Of a stretch of 64,000 nt of DNA, positions 26,901-39,767 are shown one piece after another (positions within the stretch are counted from its first letter, which is position 1; each line of letters begins with the position of its first letter). The stretch lies in assembly GCF_001625305.1 (NCBI RefSeq), contig NW_017803865.1, positions 884,370 through 948,369 on the forward strand, given 5' to 3'. This DNA comes from Branchiostoma belcheri. Its lineage: Eukaryota > Chordata > Leptocardii > Amphioxiformes > Branchiostomatidae. A program made the translations under genes and the position numbers. Below the pieces are notes generated by a model. That model ran no database searches. It worked only from the letters and a program-made list of their open reading frames with translations, and was not told the DNA's origin.

Positions 26901-29900
26901 AAAAGCAGTTCATACCTGTACATTGTATATTCAAAGTTGTGCAACATAGTTGGTCTTGCAGATTATCACACTTAGTAGGAAGTTCTTGTACACAATGTTG
27001 CTTTCAGATTCATTTCCTGTTGTACCTTGGAGGAGTTAAGTTGGACTAGAAAATGTTTCATCTGTCACAGATCTACAAAAACTACTGTTTGTATCTAAGT
27101 GAAACAATTTAATGATGAATTTCCATTTACTATCAAAATTTCTTTCCTTGTAGTCGAACGAGTCAGTGCCAGTGGTAGAGGAGAACAAGGGTGACAGGTC
27201 TGTAATGCTTCAACTGAGTTCTAATTGTGTTATTTTGAACTTAAAAGTTCAACATTCATACATTAACTGTATGATCTACAAAGTGGAGCCGCAACCCCTG
27301 GTTGAATTATTGTTGACTTTCTCCCAGGTTCTACCCACGAACCAGCCCAGCCAATAGGGAGAAGCGAATCCTGAAGAGAGATTACAGTAAATAACACATT
27401 TCTACCTTTAGTCTTGAGTTTCATTTTCATCTTTGTAGAAGTCATACTTCATAATGTATATGCAACAAATGTTTGAAGCCTTCTTATGGTGCTACATACA
27501 AAATGTAGTGACAAATTATATACTATGAAAAGACAAAACATTTTTCAACTACACACATTAAGTGACAAGTTGAATGTAGGCTTCAAGAACTTCTGTCATC
27601 ACTCGCTTGAAATATGAGAAAATGTATTTCATGTGACTAGTGTTAATGGTACATGTATATCTGTAAATAGTTTCATCAGTTTGGTAAATCACTGGGTATC
27701 TGCCCCATGGATGGTAGCAGAAGAACTAATGAAGTATTGGCATGTAATTGGTATGTGTTATATAAAAACAACTTATTAAATACCCTGTTAATGTTATACA
27801 GTACATGTTCCTTTTTACATTTGACACAGGGTCTCCCCGAGAGTTTGATAACCGTTCAGATCGCTCGTCAGTGAAGTCTGCCTCTGCCAATAGTAGCCAG
27901 GCCTCCAGTCGTACCAGTAGCTGCACCACCAGCCCCTGCCCCTCACCCAACCACACCAAGGGTGGGGAGAGAACCCCACCCTCCTCTGCCTCTCCAGCAG
28001 GATGGGGGGAGAAATACGCCCCCACAGCGGGTCAGGACACCCCCCTTCGTGAGCCCCAAGGGTGGGAGGACACCACAACAGTCTCCAAATGTCAGGTTAT
28101 GGTTGTCATTCCTGGATGGATGTGTGGGTTATGCCGACTGCAGTCTGTTCAGCTCCAGCTATGTCAGTTTAGCTGAATGTGAAATTAAAGATGCCAACAT
28201 TTTATAGGAAATGTCACATGCCAGTTTTTTCCATCTGTAATTTGTTGACAGAAGTGACAAGTCCTTATCTCCTGGAGCTGGTGTCTCAGATCCCAACCGT
28301 TACTTCATCCTGAAGTGCAACAACCAGCGCAACCTGGACATCGCCATGAGCCAGGGTATCTGGGCAACTACGCCTAGCAACGAGAAGAAACTCAACAAGG
28401 CTTTTAAAGTTAGTGGGAAGCTTGTTATGATTTCATTTAGTTACCGTTGCTGGGAACTGGTACCTTTCCTCAGCAAAACCCTCTTATTGTTGAATCAACT
28501 TCAAAGTACAAACATAACTGTTAGATTCTTAAAAGTTTGAACAAGGAGCAGTTCTAGTGTAAGACATACTGGATATTTATTCACAGAAATGAGATTATTA
28601 ATGTGGTTATCTTCCTTCTTTTGGAGCAATATTTTCCATGTTTCTTGCACAGGATTGCCAGAATGTGTACCTGGTCTTCTCGGTTCAAGGTAGTGGGCAC
28701 TTCCAAGGTGAGATAAAGTGGTTTACTATATGTGTTCCATAATCAGTAATAGTTCAGTAATAGTACACATGCATGTGTGACATGATGACAAACTGTGTTT
28801 AATATTTCAGAATTGAAGCGACCTGTATGTTAAATATTTCTTGACCTTTTATGGTGTTTAAGCATGGTTGAGGGAGTGAACTCATTGAATTTCTTGATTC
28901 CATGACTACTAAACTGTAACAGTGTTGTTTATCATGTACATTACATTATTCTGCAGGGTATGCTCGCATGGCGTCCTCCATCAGTAAGGACAAGGTTCCT
29001 GAGTTCAGTTCAGCCTCCCTGGGAGGGGCCTTCCAGATAGAGTGGATTAAAAGGTTGGAATTGACACATGCTACCCAGGCTTTTGTATCTATAGCATCTC
29101 CAGCATTCTCTTTCAATTTTCTTGACATGGCACATGTATATGGCATGAGTTTGTTACTGTTTGTGATGAAGCTTCCCTCCCTGTTGTAGAATGAGCATCC
29201 CATTCCAAGCTGCCCACCACCTCTTGAACCCATGGAATGAGAACAAGAAGGTCCAGATCAGTAGGGATGGTCAGGTATGCATCATGTAGATAGAGTGAGC
29301 TTCTCCATCCAAAATGTGTACGATGAATGTGATTATTTGATTCTATCCTATCATTTGTAAACATGGCACTGTAACTTGTTTCTTTTGGAGTCGCACTCAT
29401 GTTGTCATGTGCATGTATCATCACAAACTAAGTGCTGAATGTAACAGTTGAAACTCGACAAAAAATTTGTGGTATAGATATTATTATCACAGTGCTATAT
29501 CTTATGTTTTGAGAGAATTCGCACAAGTACACTTATGTATGTGATTTTTTACCCCAGGTCAGGAAATGCTTTCGGATAGTTTTATTACCCCTGATACTGA
29601 ACAGAAATGTATTTGAGCAAATAAAAACCATTCCTGAGCCTTTGCTGATCCGTTATTACCCATGACAATGATTTGATTTGAAGAAGTATAGTCTGTTGCT
29701 ATATGTAGATACATGTACTAGTAGATGTTCATAACGAGGATAAAATTAAGCATTCTTTTCCTCCCCAGGAGATCGAGCCGCAGGTAGGCGAGCAGCTGCT
29801 GAAGGCGTGGGACCGTCCTGTCACCATCCTGAACAGGAGTCCAGGCAGCAGTCGCCCCTCCTCACGACCTTCCTCAGGACCGCCCTCCAAAAACATCCTC

Positions 29901-29918
29901 CCCACAGGGGTCGCCTAA
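14995..29918 (+). CDS. YTHDC2: YTHDC2, m6A-reading 3'-5' DExH-box RNA helicase
   Basis: About 41 exons: 14995-15104, 15702-15874, 15999-16089, 16200-16372, 16588-16799, 17020-17186, 17331-17433, 17593-17749, 18070-18124, 18242-18294, 18447-18613, 19170-19244, 19478-19535, 19669-19795, 20031-20096, 20354-20529, 20887-20980, 21151-21238, 21375-21455, 22352-22434, 22721-22826, 22986-23105, 23259-23424, 23658-23764, 23929-24023, 24215-24320, 24460-24530, 24696-24833, 25178-25308, 25508-25617, 25748-25843, 26053-26147, 26619-26668, 27154-27197, 27328-27386, 27830-28095, 28252-28408, 28653-28707, 28957-29053, 29190-29274, 29769-29918. The product is about 1,540 aa (human 1,430). Domain order: R3H (residues about 75-150), RecA1 with GETGSGKT and DEIH (344-347), ankyrin repeats inserted in the helicase core, RecA2, HA2/OB region, Ser/Pro-rich linker, C-terminal YTH. 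Family knowledge: it binds m6A RNA, partners with MEIOC and XRN1, and controls meiotic entry. Oddities: unresolved phase between 26147 and 26619, a frame change in the exon 27830-28095, and an ambiguous donor at exon 11. Confidence 0.96.
15346..15376. repeat. Short foldback (CCAAGG hairpin) in YTHDC2 intron 1
   Basis: CCAAGGAGGTTTAAAAT is followed almost at once by ATTTTAAACCTTGG, an imperfect hairpin. It shares its core with the hairpin at 13958-14005. Confidence 0.5.
16588..18124 (+). other. YTHDC2 exons encoding RecA1 of the helicase core
   Basis: Five exons carry the ATP-binding lobe: Walker [11 protein letters not shown] at the end of exon 16588-16799, motif Ia [16 protein letters not shown] in 17020-17186, [16 protein letters not shown] in 17331-17433, Walker [13 protein letters not shown] opening 17593-17749, and motif III MSATLN shortly after. 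The DEIH box is catalytically normal. Human YTHDC2 has DEVH with SSA in motif III, as far as I recall. Confidence 0.9.
19669..20096 (+). other. YTHDC2 exons encoding the ankyrin insertion
   Basis: Two exons (19669-19795, 20031-20096) encode [20 protein letters not shown] followed by [11 protein letters not shown] and [14 protein letters not shown], two typical ankyrin repeats. In YTHDC2 these repeats are inserted between the RecA lobes and are known to bind XRN1. Confidence 0.88.
20887..22826 (+). other. YTHDC2 exons encoding RecA2 of the helicase core
   Basis: The segments include [11 protein letters not shown] (motif IV region), [15 protein letters not shown], motif [21 protein letters not shown] (21375-21455), and motif [15 protein letters not shown] spanning 22352-22434 and 22721-22826. 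The intron 21456-22351 carries a MITE. Confidence 0.88.
21513..22174. mobile_element. MITE of about 660 bp with about 21-bp diverged TIRs
   Basis: The left end TATGGTCTCGGACCGGAGTTT pairs, with a few mismatches, with the reverse complement of the right end (AAACTCCGACCCGGAACCTTA). The interior is CpG-rich and non-coding, unlike the surrounding AT-rich intron. It is inserted in YTHDC2 intron 21456-22351 and leaves the splice sites intact. Target duplication is not clear. Confidence 0.7.
28252..29274 (+). other. YTHDC2 exons encoding the YTH m6A-binding domain
   Basis: Four exons read [66 protein letters not shown], and [20 protein letters not shown]. Two tryptophans expected in the m6A aromatic cage are present, one in GIWATT and one in EWIK. 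The domain looks functional. Confidence 0.9.
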
Positions 29919-30831
29919 AGGGCAGAGGTCACAGGAGCAGAGGTTTGCTGGAGGTCAGAGGTCAAAGGCAGTGGAGCAGGGAACAGTAACCAGCTGCCCA
30001 TCCCCCCGGTACACTGGCAAGNNNNNNNNNNNNNNNNNNNNTTGTGGGAAACATTGGACCTGTTACTTCCCGTCTCCGACATCAAGACCGTCTACGTTTT
30101 TCTGTAAGCGAGGAGACATGTACAGTTCAACATGAAGCGTTTGCCTGTTACAGATGGTTTTAAATGATTTTTTACTTTGAAAGAATCGACAATGATACTT
30201 GTACACCATCATCATTGGCAGGCAAAAATTGGGTAGTTGTCGTATGAATACTGGTCATAAATAAACGTGGTCAAACATCCAGGCCTAGTACGAGTATCTG
30301 AGTTATACGTTTGAATGCTGTCATGGCTGTGTTTTCTGTTTCACAGTTTCCGAAGGTGATAATTATAAACTTTGATAGGCTCAGAAATCTTTGACACATA
30401 CAGTTGAAGGTAACAAGCACCTAAACTTACCTGATGAACGGTTAGCCAGTAACACTCAAATAGCGAACTATAGCTTATTTTGAGCCCCCGTGTGCACATC
30501 TCGTGCAACCCGCTCGGAATCCGCTCCTTGGTATCAGTGTCTTCAGCATTAGTGACTAGAAGGCGAAGGAAATTATGCTGTTAACGTACGTGTAGGAGCC
30601 AGTTGTACAACATTTTGTATTCCCAAATACATGGCATGATGATATGTGCTTTTGCAACGTTTTTGCATGTCCCGTTGATTTTTTGTGGCACCGTAAGTTA
30701 CTAGTAAATACGGGGAACTGGTGAAAAAGAGGAAACTTTCAAAGCGTCCTTCTTAAATGCGTATCTCAACTGAGTTTCTGAAGGATGAACTGATGCATCT
30801 GAACCTTGATATACTAGTAACGTTACCTTAC

Positions 30832-30890
30832 CTTCAACGGCCAGAATTACCATGACGAGGACACCGTACAGGAGAAACAAGCGCGACATC
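30832..30890 (-). CDS. Possible first coding exon of a secreted protein (partial)
   Basis: On the minus strand an ATG at 30890 opens MSRLFLLYGVLVMVILAVEG, which has the form of a signal peptide (one positive charge, a hydrophobic core, small residues near the end). It is followed by a strong donor GAAG|GTAAGG at 30832/30831. The rest of the gene would lie leftwards, towards or across the gap at 30022, and no second exon was recognised. Function unknown. A chance ORF with a chance donor is possible. Confidence 0.35.
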
Positions 30891-31436
30891 GTTGTTCTGC
30901 TCTTGATGAATATCAGCAGTTTCACTCTCCTTCAAAGTTTGTGCGTGTATGTGTGGCGGCACCAGTGCGCTGAAAGTCGTCAGGCTGTTCCTGTCGGTCC
31001 TCCGTGTCTGTGGCCGCAATATGTCACGAGATGAATTCATTCATTCGTACAGATAGACTTGAATCAGTGAATGCGTGGTCAACGTCAGCTGTTACATGAT
31101 TGATCTGTTGGTAACATACAAACTTTAAAGTGGCACTGGACTTGGGAAACAAAAAATGTTCCACCAGAAAGCAGCCCGATGAAAAATTCAGGAGAAACAT
31201 GCACCTTGGCATATTTTTTTTTAAACCTGCCAAAGAGAAAATTCTGAATGTTAAATTTCATTCAGAAATATTTTACTACGACTGCCATATATCTATATTA
31301 TATGTAGACAAAATCATTCCCCAGCCAAATGAATCTGGTTGGAAAGATCAGAATGTGTCTGCTTTTCTACACAGGCCTGCTAGGCGGCGCTATCTTACGC
31401 CGAGTACAACTTGTCTCCCAGCAGGCCTTGCGGCGT

Positions 31437-31444
31437 CCTTTTCC
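31437..31444 (+). promoter_or_regulatory. TOP-like pyrimidine tract at RPS17 start
   Basis: CCTTTTCC lies 15 bases before the initiating ATG (31460-31462). Terminal oligopyrimidine tracts at the cap site are the hallmark of ribosomal protein mRNAs and couple their translation to mTOR and LARP1. The cap position is inferred. Confidence 0.6.
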
Positions 31445-31459
31445 GATCCAGATTTCAAC

Positions 31460-33661
<2,202 letters not shown>

Positions 33662-34051
33662 AAGCAGACTTCATGTAAGAACCTCTCATACATACATGCA
33701 TGCATGACGTTTAAAATACCGGGAAATTATTTCAGTTGGAAAGGAAAGTAGTTGGCAAGTTGAAAACCTCTTTGCATCTACAGTATTTGTATGCAAATTA
33801 CAATTTGTCATGTTTCAGTAAAGGAATTTCATTTCGCCTATCATATTATATACCGGTACAACAGAGAACAGGGCAACTGAAACAGTCATTCCAAACACAG
33901 AAGTTCTAACATCTTGAGTCTACCATATATTTTGTAATTTTCCAGCTGGACAGTGCATGCTTACGTCAGCTCCAGTACTTTTCCAGTTCCATGTTGTTCC
34001 ACAATGTTGTTCCCAACCATTCTCATGAATCATTGTCTTTTTGTCCTGCAG

Positions 34052-34122
34052 GCTCCATCCCTGATATGCAGGTTTTGCAGCCTGTCGGAGTTCCTAGATT
34101 ATTAAGTGCAGCGTATGTCTGA
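34052..34122 (+). pseudogene. Degenerate or alternative copy of the RPS17 terminal exon
   Basis: After an acceptor-like CTGCAG, the segment can be read as MQVLQPVGVPRLLSAAYV ending at TGA 34120-34122. This resembles the genuine tail LQVTQPVGVPGF. Across the shared core most base differences fall at third codon positions (CAA/CAG, GTT/GTC, GGT/GGA, GTG/GTT). An internal acceptor ATGCAG|GTT (34072) is in phase 0, so it could splice after the exon 33250-33315 or after GLQ within exon 33584-33661. It may equally be only 3' UTR. Interpretation is open. Confidence 0.5.
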
Positions 34123-34311
34123 CTATGATGTAACACCTGGAGACAAGACTACAGCACCTCTCAGACACATTATGTATGTTTCTCTGAAGAATAACAGCTG
34201 AATTAAAGAGAAACATGGATACCAATGTGTGTTTGTTGTCCATTTCTTCATTGATTAAGTGTGAGTGTGATGATGATTGTGTAAAGGGACTTGTCCGCTT
34301 CAAGATATCCA

Positions 34312-34317
34312 AATAAA
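34312..34317 (+). promoter_or_regulatory. Candidate RPS17 polyadenylation signal
   Basis: AATAAA about 190 bp after the alternative tail exon and 650 bp after the RPS17 stop; motif evidence only. Confidence 0.5.
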
Positions 34318-34591
34318 GGCCCATTTTATTGTAGGCACTGTGAAAGCATGTCAGTTTACAGTTAATTACCAAGATAGTTATCAGATGGCTTCAATTTCAA
34401 AGTTGTATATGTGATTGTGTAGTAGTGAACATACTAAACATAAGTATAATGTGTAGGTTCAGTATATCAGCACATGCATATCAACCTTGTAAACATAGCT
34501 ATGGTTATCATTAGTCTGGACTAGATAGGTAACATTTGCAAAGCAAAGGCATAATGTTTACCATGAAAGTTCATCTGTGTTGATAGTAATC

Positions 34592-34683
34592 ATAGTAAAA
34601 CATTGAACTTTATTCCAACACAAGGGCTACAGAGCGATCGCTCTGTAACCCTTGTGTTGGAATAAAGTTCAATGTTTTACTAT
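34592..34683. repeat. 92-bp near-perfect palindrome
   Basis: Inverted repeat with no spacer, centred between 34637 and 34638 on GAGCGATCGCTC. Each arm is 46 bp with a single mismatched pair (CAAGGGCTAC versus GTAACCCTTG). The right arm contains AATAAA. It is probably a foldback MITE or a recent inverted duplication. Confidence 0.85.
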
Positions 34684-35816
34684 AGCATAATGTTTACCTT
34701 CACCTGGTCGAGGTCTAACCCAAACTATTGCACTGTTTATTCTTACTCAAAGCCAAATTCATGTACATTCATATGTATGGTGAGCATGCTCTCCAACTCT
34801 GTTCTGCTTCATGATGTAACCCAATAACATAGGGTGTTGATACAGCACAAGTGTGTACTATGGTCCAGGTCGTTGACTTTGATTCTTTGAAAGGACAAAG
34901 AAGTGGGGAAAAATGCCAAAAACTGCATTTTTTACTTAGTAAGATTAATGATATTATTTATTGAAAAATGACAACCATTTCTGGACTTGAGTTGGGGTGG
35001 CTTGGCCCAAAGTAAACCGTGGCAATCTACATCGGGAATCTGGCCTATAGAAATAGCATCACGCTTACCTTGAAACAAATGGTACCAGTGCAAATCAAGG
35101 AGTCACACATAACGTTCTACATCTGCTTGGAGATTCCCTGAGAATGTGCTTTGATATAGGGGTCCTATAAAGGTATAAATGATGAGGGGATTATAACGTA
35201 GGTATTGAAAGCTTAAGGAAGAAGATCCTCTTGTATCGACAAAAGAAAGAAATCTGTGCAACAACAGAATACTTAGCACCATGTCAGGAATTCCTGCACA
35301 TGAATTCCCTCCCGAATCGTCCGGCACAAATATAGTGCTATTTGTGACCGTTGACCTTTAACCTCCAAGGCAGTCGTGGACGTGGAGATGTTGTGATACG
35401 TGATCGGTTTTAATACAATTTTCGCTTCAAAGCAACTTTCATGAAGGTTAGTATCGGTTTTTCATACGAACAGTGTTAATTAAGTTTACAAGGTAAGTCT
35501 GTGATTTGAAGAGAGAGCAAGTTACAGTTTATTTGCAGCGTTTTATAGCTGCTAAAGCCTCGAGGTTTGGTAAAAGTTTCTTGGGGAGGGGGGCAAACAC
35601 TGCGACAGAAATCGAATCGTCTCTACGCGAAAACATGATTTACACACGTACTGGTCCACCTTTAATTTTTGTATGTCCAAGTTCCAACTGTTTTGGGTAT
35701 ATTGAAGATATCTGTCATCTCGTACTGCACTGGTTATTATGTTCACACTTAGCACATTTATGTTTCCCAGCAACCAAGGCAAGGGTAACGTTATTAAATA
35801 CATGCAACACAAGTAT

Positions 35817-35911
35817 TAGCCGTGGACGACTCTGGTACACCTTTTTGCATGATAATGCCGGTGACACCGGCATTATCATGCAAAAAGCTGTACCAGAGTC
35901 GTCCACGGCTA
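35817..35911. mobile_element. 95-bp palindromic MITE with 9-10 bp target duplication
   Basis: Arms beginning TAGCCGTGGACGACTCTGGT pair with the matching end at 35911 and are centred at 35864 on GGTGACACC, with very few mismatches. The palindrome is flanked by ACACAAGTAT on the left (35807-35816) and on the right (35911-35920, sharing one base with the arm). A duplication of 9-10 bp would fit a Mutator-like transposase. Inference on family. Confidence 0.75.
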
Positions 35912-35999
35912 CACAAGTATATGCAAGCTATAGAGTGAAAAAGCCACCGAGAGGTGTTCAACTCCTCGTCATGGTACATTGCTGTTGATTCCAGACATC

Positions 36000-38341
36000 A
36001 TGTTCACGTTGTTGCACGGTCTGTGGAAGTACCTGTTCCAGAGAGATGAATACTGTATCCTCATCTTGGGGCTTGATAATGCAGGCAAGACGGTGAGTTC
36101 ACAAGTACAGACTTCCAAATCAGGTCATTTTAACTTAGCTAACTAAGCAAACTATACAATTTAGCCTTATAGTTATGGTTATCAATGTTTTTGTTTACAT
36201 CAATCATTCATAGGCGGGTGCAAATTATCGGTAGGCAGATGCAAGCTATTAATAGGTAAATCACCCAACTGCCACCTAATTGCTCGTACTAGAAGGTACA
36301 TGTATTACTACTAATACTAGTATGGGGGTCTCTTAGAGGGTCTTTAATGAATGTGTGTATATATACATGTAGTTACCAGCTTCCACAAGTTGTCAGTGAA
36401 AGTCAAGTTGTGTTAGGGATTTTGGCATGTTCATCATTGATGCAACAGTATATTCTGCCCATACAGTAGTTGCTTGTTTTACATATGTTTTTGTTGTTTT
36501 TTTTCACAGACATTTCTGGAGCAAACCAAGATCCAGTTCACACGAAACTACAAAGGAATGAACTTGAACAAAATCACAAGCACAGTGGGACTCAATGGTT
36601 TGTTTGAACCAGCTTTTTTGGTAATGTGTTCATGAAATTTTTGTAAGCAAAATTTCTTAAGGTTGTTTTACTTAGTACTTTGACAATAGCACTGACATGA
36701 CTGACTTGACTTGACTTTATTGGGATCCACACTTAGCTTACAAAAACTATTGCAGCTATTCTTCCTGTGGTCCTTCAAGACACACATGACACACATTTAC
36801 AAAACATAAATGCACTAGTATGCTGCATGTTGCTATTCCACATTTTGTATAATGCTGCATAGTGCATCATTAAATTTTAAATTGAAGATAAGTAAACACA
36901 TACACTATAAGATGCTAAGTATCTTTTAACTTAACATAGTCATTAGCATAATATTACAGCTGTACTTGTATGTTCAGGACTGTAATATTGTAGGATACTC
37001 AAAGATAACACTAAGTCATAAAACAGTCTGTGTACCATTTTCAATCACAGTTGGAAAGATTGATGTGGGTTCGGTCCGGCTGATGTTCTGGGATCTGGGT
37101 GGGCAGGAGGAGTTGCAGTCCCTATGGGATAAGGTAGGTGAAACTTTAGAACATCTCTAGACCTGCAATGTTGACTAATTCAAAGGAACATAAATTTAAG
37201 AAAAATGAAAGATATCCTTGAAACATGACCTTTCTAGTTAAGGCTTTCTCATGCTTTAAAGTTTAATACCGGTAATTTCATGTTTCAGTTGATTTATCGG
37301 TTTAGATGACATGGACGGAGTCAGCCATCTTGGTGTGCTATTGGCCATTGGGCACCAAGATGAACCCTACTGTCATTGTCAAGTGTTCACACGTCTTTTG
37401 TTCTTTTCCTGCAGTACTATGCAGAGTCACATGGTGTCATTTACATGATAGACTCTGATGACAGGGAAAGGTTACCAGAGTCCAAACTTGCCTTTGGTAA
37501 GTTGTCTTTGTAGGGTAATTTCTTTGTCTTTCTGTAGAAAGAAAGTGTAATTTTTAGGTAGAAATTGGTTTATTTTGTTGTTGTTTTTTTCAGACAAGAT
37601 GCTTGGCAGTGAATCATTGGAAGGTGTCCCACTCCTTGTAGTGGGCAACAAACAAGATATTGAGGTAAGAAAAAGAGGTGATATTATTTGATCACAATAT
37701 GCATGTGTTGAATTATCTTTAATTTTCTGTGTGACAAGAAAAACTTATAACAAAGAAGAAAGGCAAACATTTCTCATACATCATCCTGTCCTCCCTCATT
37801 TCAGAATTGTATGACAGTTGCAGATATAAAAGATGTTTTCAATGAGAGTGCACCTCGGATAGGCAAACGGGACTGCTTGGTGCAACCAGTGTCAGCTTTG
37901 CAAGGGTAAGTTGGGCCTCCAACTCATATGCTATTATCTATCTTTACTGTATCTTTGAAGATGACTACAGAAATCATTTCTGTCTGATGTTAAAAATCAG
38001 TATGATCAGAATACAGACTGTTGTGAACCCAATATGAACCTTATGTCCAATACCACACACGAACCACCCTATTTTAGATGTAGAACAGTCCTGTTGTAAA
38101 CCCTCCCAAGTAGAATAGCCCAACCCAGGAACCTCTGGTGTTAGGAGTCCTGGAGACTGCACAATAAACCATGAAGCTCCTCAAAAGTCCGGTGTGTGGC
38201 CTGTTCACTACAATGTAGCAGAAGAACCTACAACAGTGTACTTCCTCCCACAGGACTGGGATCAATGAGAGCATTGAATGGATGGTTCAGTGTGTCAAGA
38301 GGAACATCCACAGACCACCCAAACGGAGTGACATCACCTGA
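36000..38341 (+). CDS. ARFRP1: ADP-ribosylation factor-related protein 1 (ARFRP1)
   Basis: Seven exons: 36000-36092, 36510-36597, 37051-37133, 37415-37496, 37594-37664, 37805-37905, 38254-38341 (TGA). All phases agree and give 201 residues, the same length as human ARFRP1. Seen: G1 GLDNAGKT (24-31), switch region KITSTVGLNVGKIDVGS, G3 WDLGGQEELQSLWDKYYAES, G4 NKQD, G5-type SAL, and the C-terminal segment IEWMVQCVKRNIHRPP. Family knowledge: this ARF-like GTPase of the trans-Golgi recruits ARL1 and golgins. It lacks the myristoylated Gly2 of ARFs and relies on N-terminal acetylation. Here residue 2 is Phe, consistent with that. Intron 2 contains a LINE tail. Confidence 0.97.
36697..36790 (-). 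mobile_element. 3' tail of a truncated non-LTR retrotransposon, reverse orientation
   Basis: (TGACT/CTTGA)n followed by CTTTATTGGGATCCACA. In reverse complement this reads GGATCCCAATAAAGTCAAGTC, an AATAAA plus short tandem tail as seen at LINE 3' ends. It lies in an ARFRP1 intron; the 5' boundary is unknown. Confidence 0.5.
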
Positions 38342-39767
38342 CAATGGTCCCCATACTTCTCCAGTTCTACACATCTGTCCTAAGTGAATCCTGATGAGGC
38401 CATTACTACTTACCACTCCCTTGACTAGGTATTGTCCTTCTGCATGTGACAGGATAAATAAAAAAGGCAACTCCTTTTTGTGGAGTATTATATAGACAGA
38501 TACATTTACCATCAGGATACATGTATACATAGTTTGGCAGAGTTGACACTTCTAGCTGCCTGCTGCTGCCATCTATTGAATTGCAACCCAAAAAATTATC
38601 TTTTGGAAAGTCCCAAAAAATATTTTTTTCAAGTCATCGCTGTTTCCTCTAAAAACACAACAGGGCTATTAAAATTCAATTCATGAAAATCATGTTGTAT
38701 GACATATAGCTTCTCTCTAACCAGGAAAAAAGTGACTGTCAAAATTGTCATAACTGTGCCAACTTTTCAAGTATTTTCTAGTGCTAAGTTAGAATAGGAT
38801 TGATTCTTTCATATTGTCAACCTGGTACATTTGTTTTGTACATGTATTTAAATTTGAATATATATTAGGCATAACGTTAGATCTTCGTTGGTAAAAAGTG
38901 TAACATCAGGTACAGGTGCAGGTCCATATAACGTTACCTGAACAATTTGACAAAGTGATCCATGGTCTCCAATGACAGAACCATGAATGAACAATTAACA
39001 GAATGTTTATTTGAATTTGAATCTCATGCCCAGAACCTACACATGATCCTGTGCATGCATGTATGTTTCTACCTGTACCATACACCAAGAGATGAAAAGA
39101 CTTGAATCTGTCCACCTAAAATACAGTAGATACATGTGCTGTAATTTATCTCTCATTGTTTCCACATTGTAAACAGATTTAAGAAAATAACCTGTTGTTG
39201 TGAATTATTTTCAATCTTCACAGTTTAATGAACATTTATACTGCCTTTAGTTATCCTTTTGTAATTACTACACATACATGTCACAGTGTAAAGGTAAGGT
39301 GTACAGTCCTTTGGATTCATACAGCTAAAAGAACACAAACCAAATATTGCTGCTCCCTAAGATATAAATTCTGAATGTGTGAACAAAGATTTTTACATTC
39401 ACAAATGCTTATAGAAGCTGTGGTTGGCACGGTAAAAAAGCATCAGCACGCAGTCACATCATGCACCTAACATGGCATACACCATATACAAAATTGAGAT
39501 ACTCTTTACATCTTCACTCAATTTTTAAAACTTCTACTGTTAACTTGTATCACACACAGTGCAACAAATAGGGCTCCAACTGCCCCAACTAGCAGCTCCA
39601 AAGTAACTGTTCAAACAGATTAGTTTTTTACATTTGCTCCTCTATTGCAGCAATTAGCCCACACTTCCTATACTTCAGCATACAAAGGCCTGAGCTCTAG
39701 TATCTATATCCTTTATCATAGACCTTAGGAGGAGCTTTCCTTGGTACAGCAGTTGTCATGGTCTTGC
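38342..39767. other. ARFRP1 3' UTR and convergent intergenic region
   Basis: AATAAA at 38457-38462, about 115 bp after the ARFRP1 stop, is a likely polyadenylation signal. The rest of the stretch is AT-rich sequence between convergent genes, probably including the 3' UTR of the minus-strand F-box gene. No other gene recognised. Confidence 0.6.

Larger units (their letters stand above)
29919..31459. other. YTHDC2 3' flank, assembly gap and RPS17 upstream region
   Basis: After the YTHDC2 stop there is 100 bp of sequence and then a run of 20 N (30022-30041), an assembly gap of unknown true size. The sequence just right of the gap (30042-30100) is open on the plus strand and ends in a donor-like CT|GTAAGC, so it could be an exon of something lost in the gap. 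A possible minus-strand first exon lies at 30832-30890. Otherwise no gene seen. Confidence 0.6.
34123..35999. other. RPS17-ARFRP1 intergenic region
   Basis: Holds the RPS17 3' end and two near-perfect palindromes (34592-34683 and 35817-35911). The longest open frame (35506-35988) runs through the second palindrome and shows no recognisable protein, so it is not called. The ARFRP1 promoter must lie near the right end or in a 5' UTR exon that was not resolved. Confidence 0.6.

Noticed and set aside
27815..28078. Open frames opposite a YTHDC2 exon
   Set aside because: Antisense shadows of a low-complexity Ser/Pro-rich coding exon.
35506..35988. 160-codon open frame on the plus strand
   Set aside because: It reads through the 95-bp palindromic MITE, which is why the frame stays open on both strands. 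No protein similarity seen.
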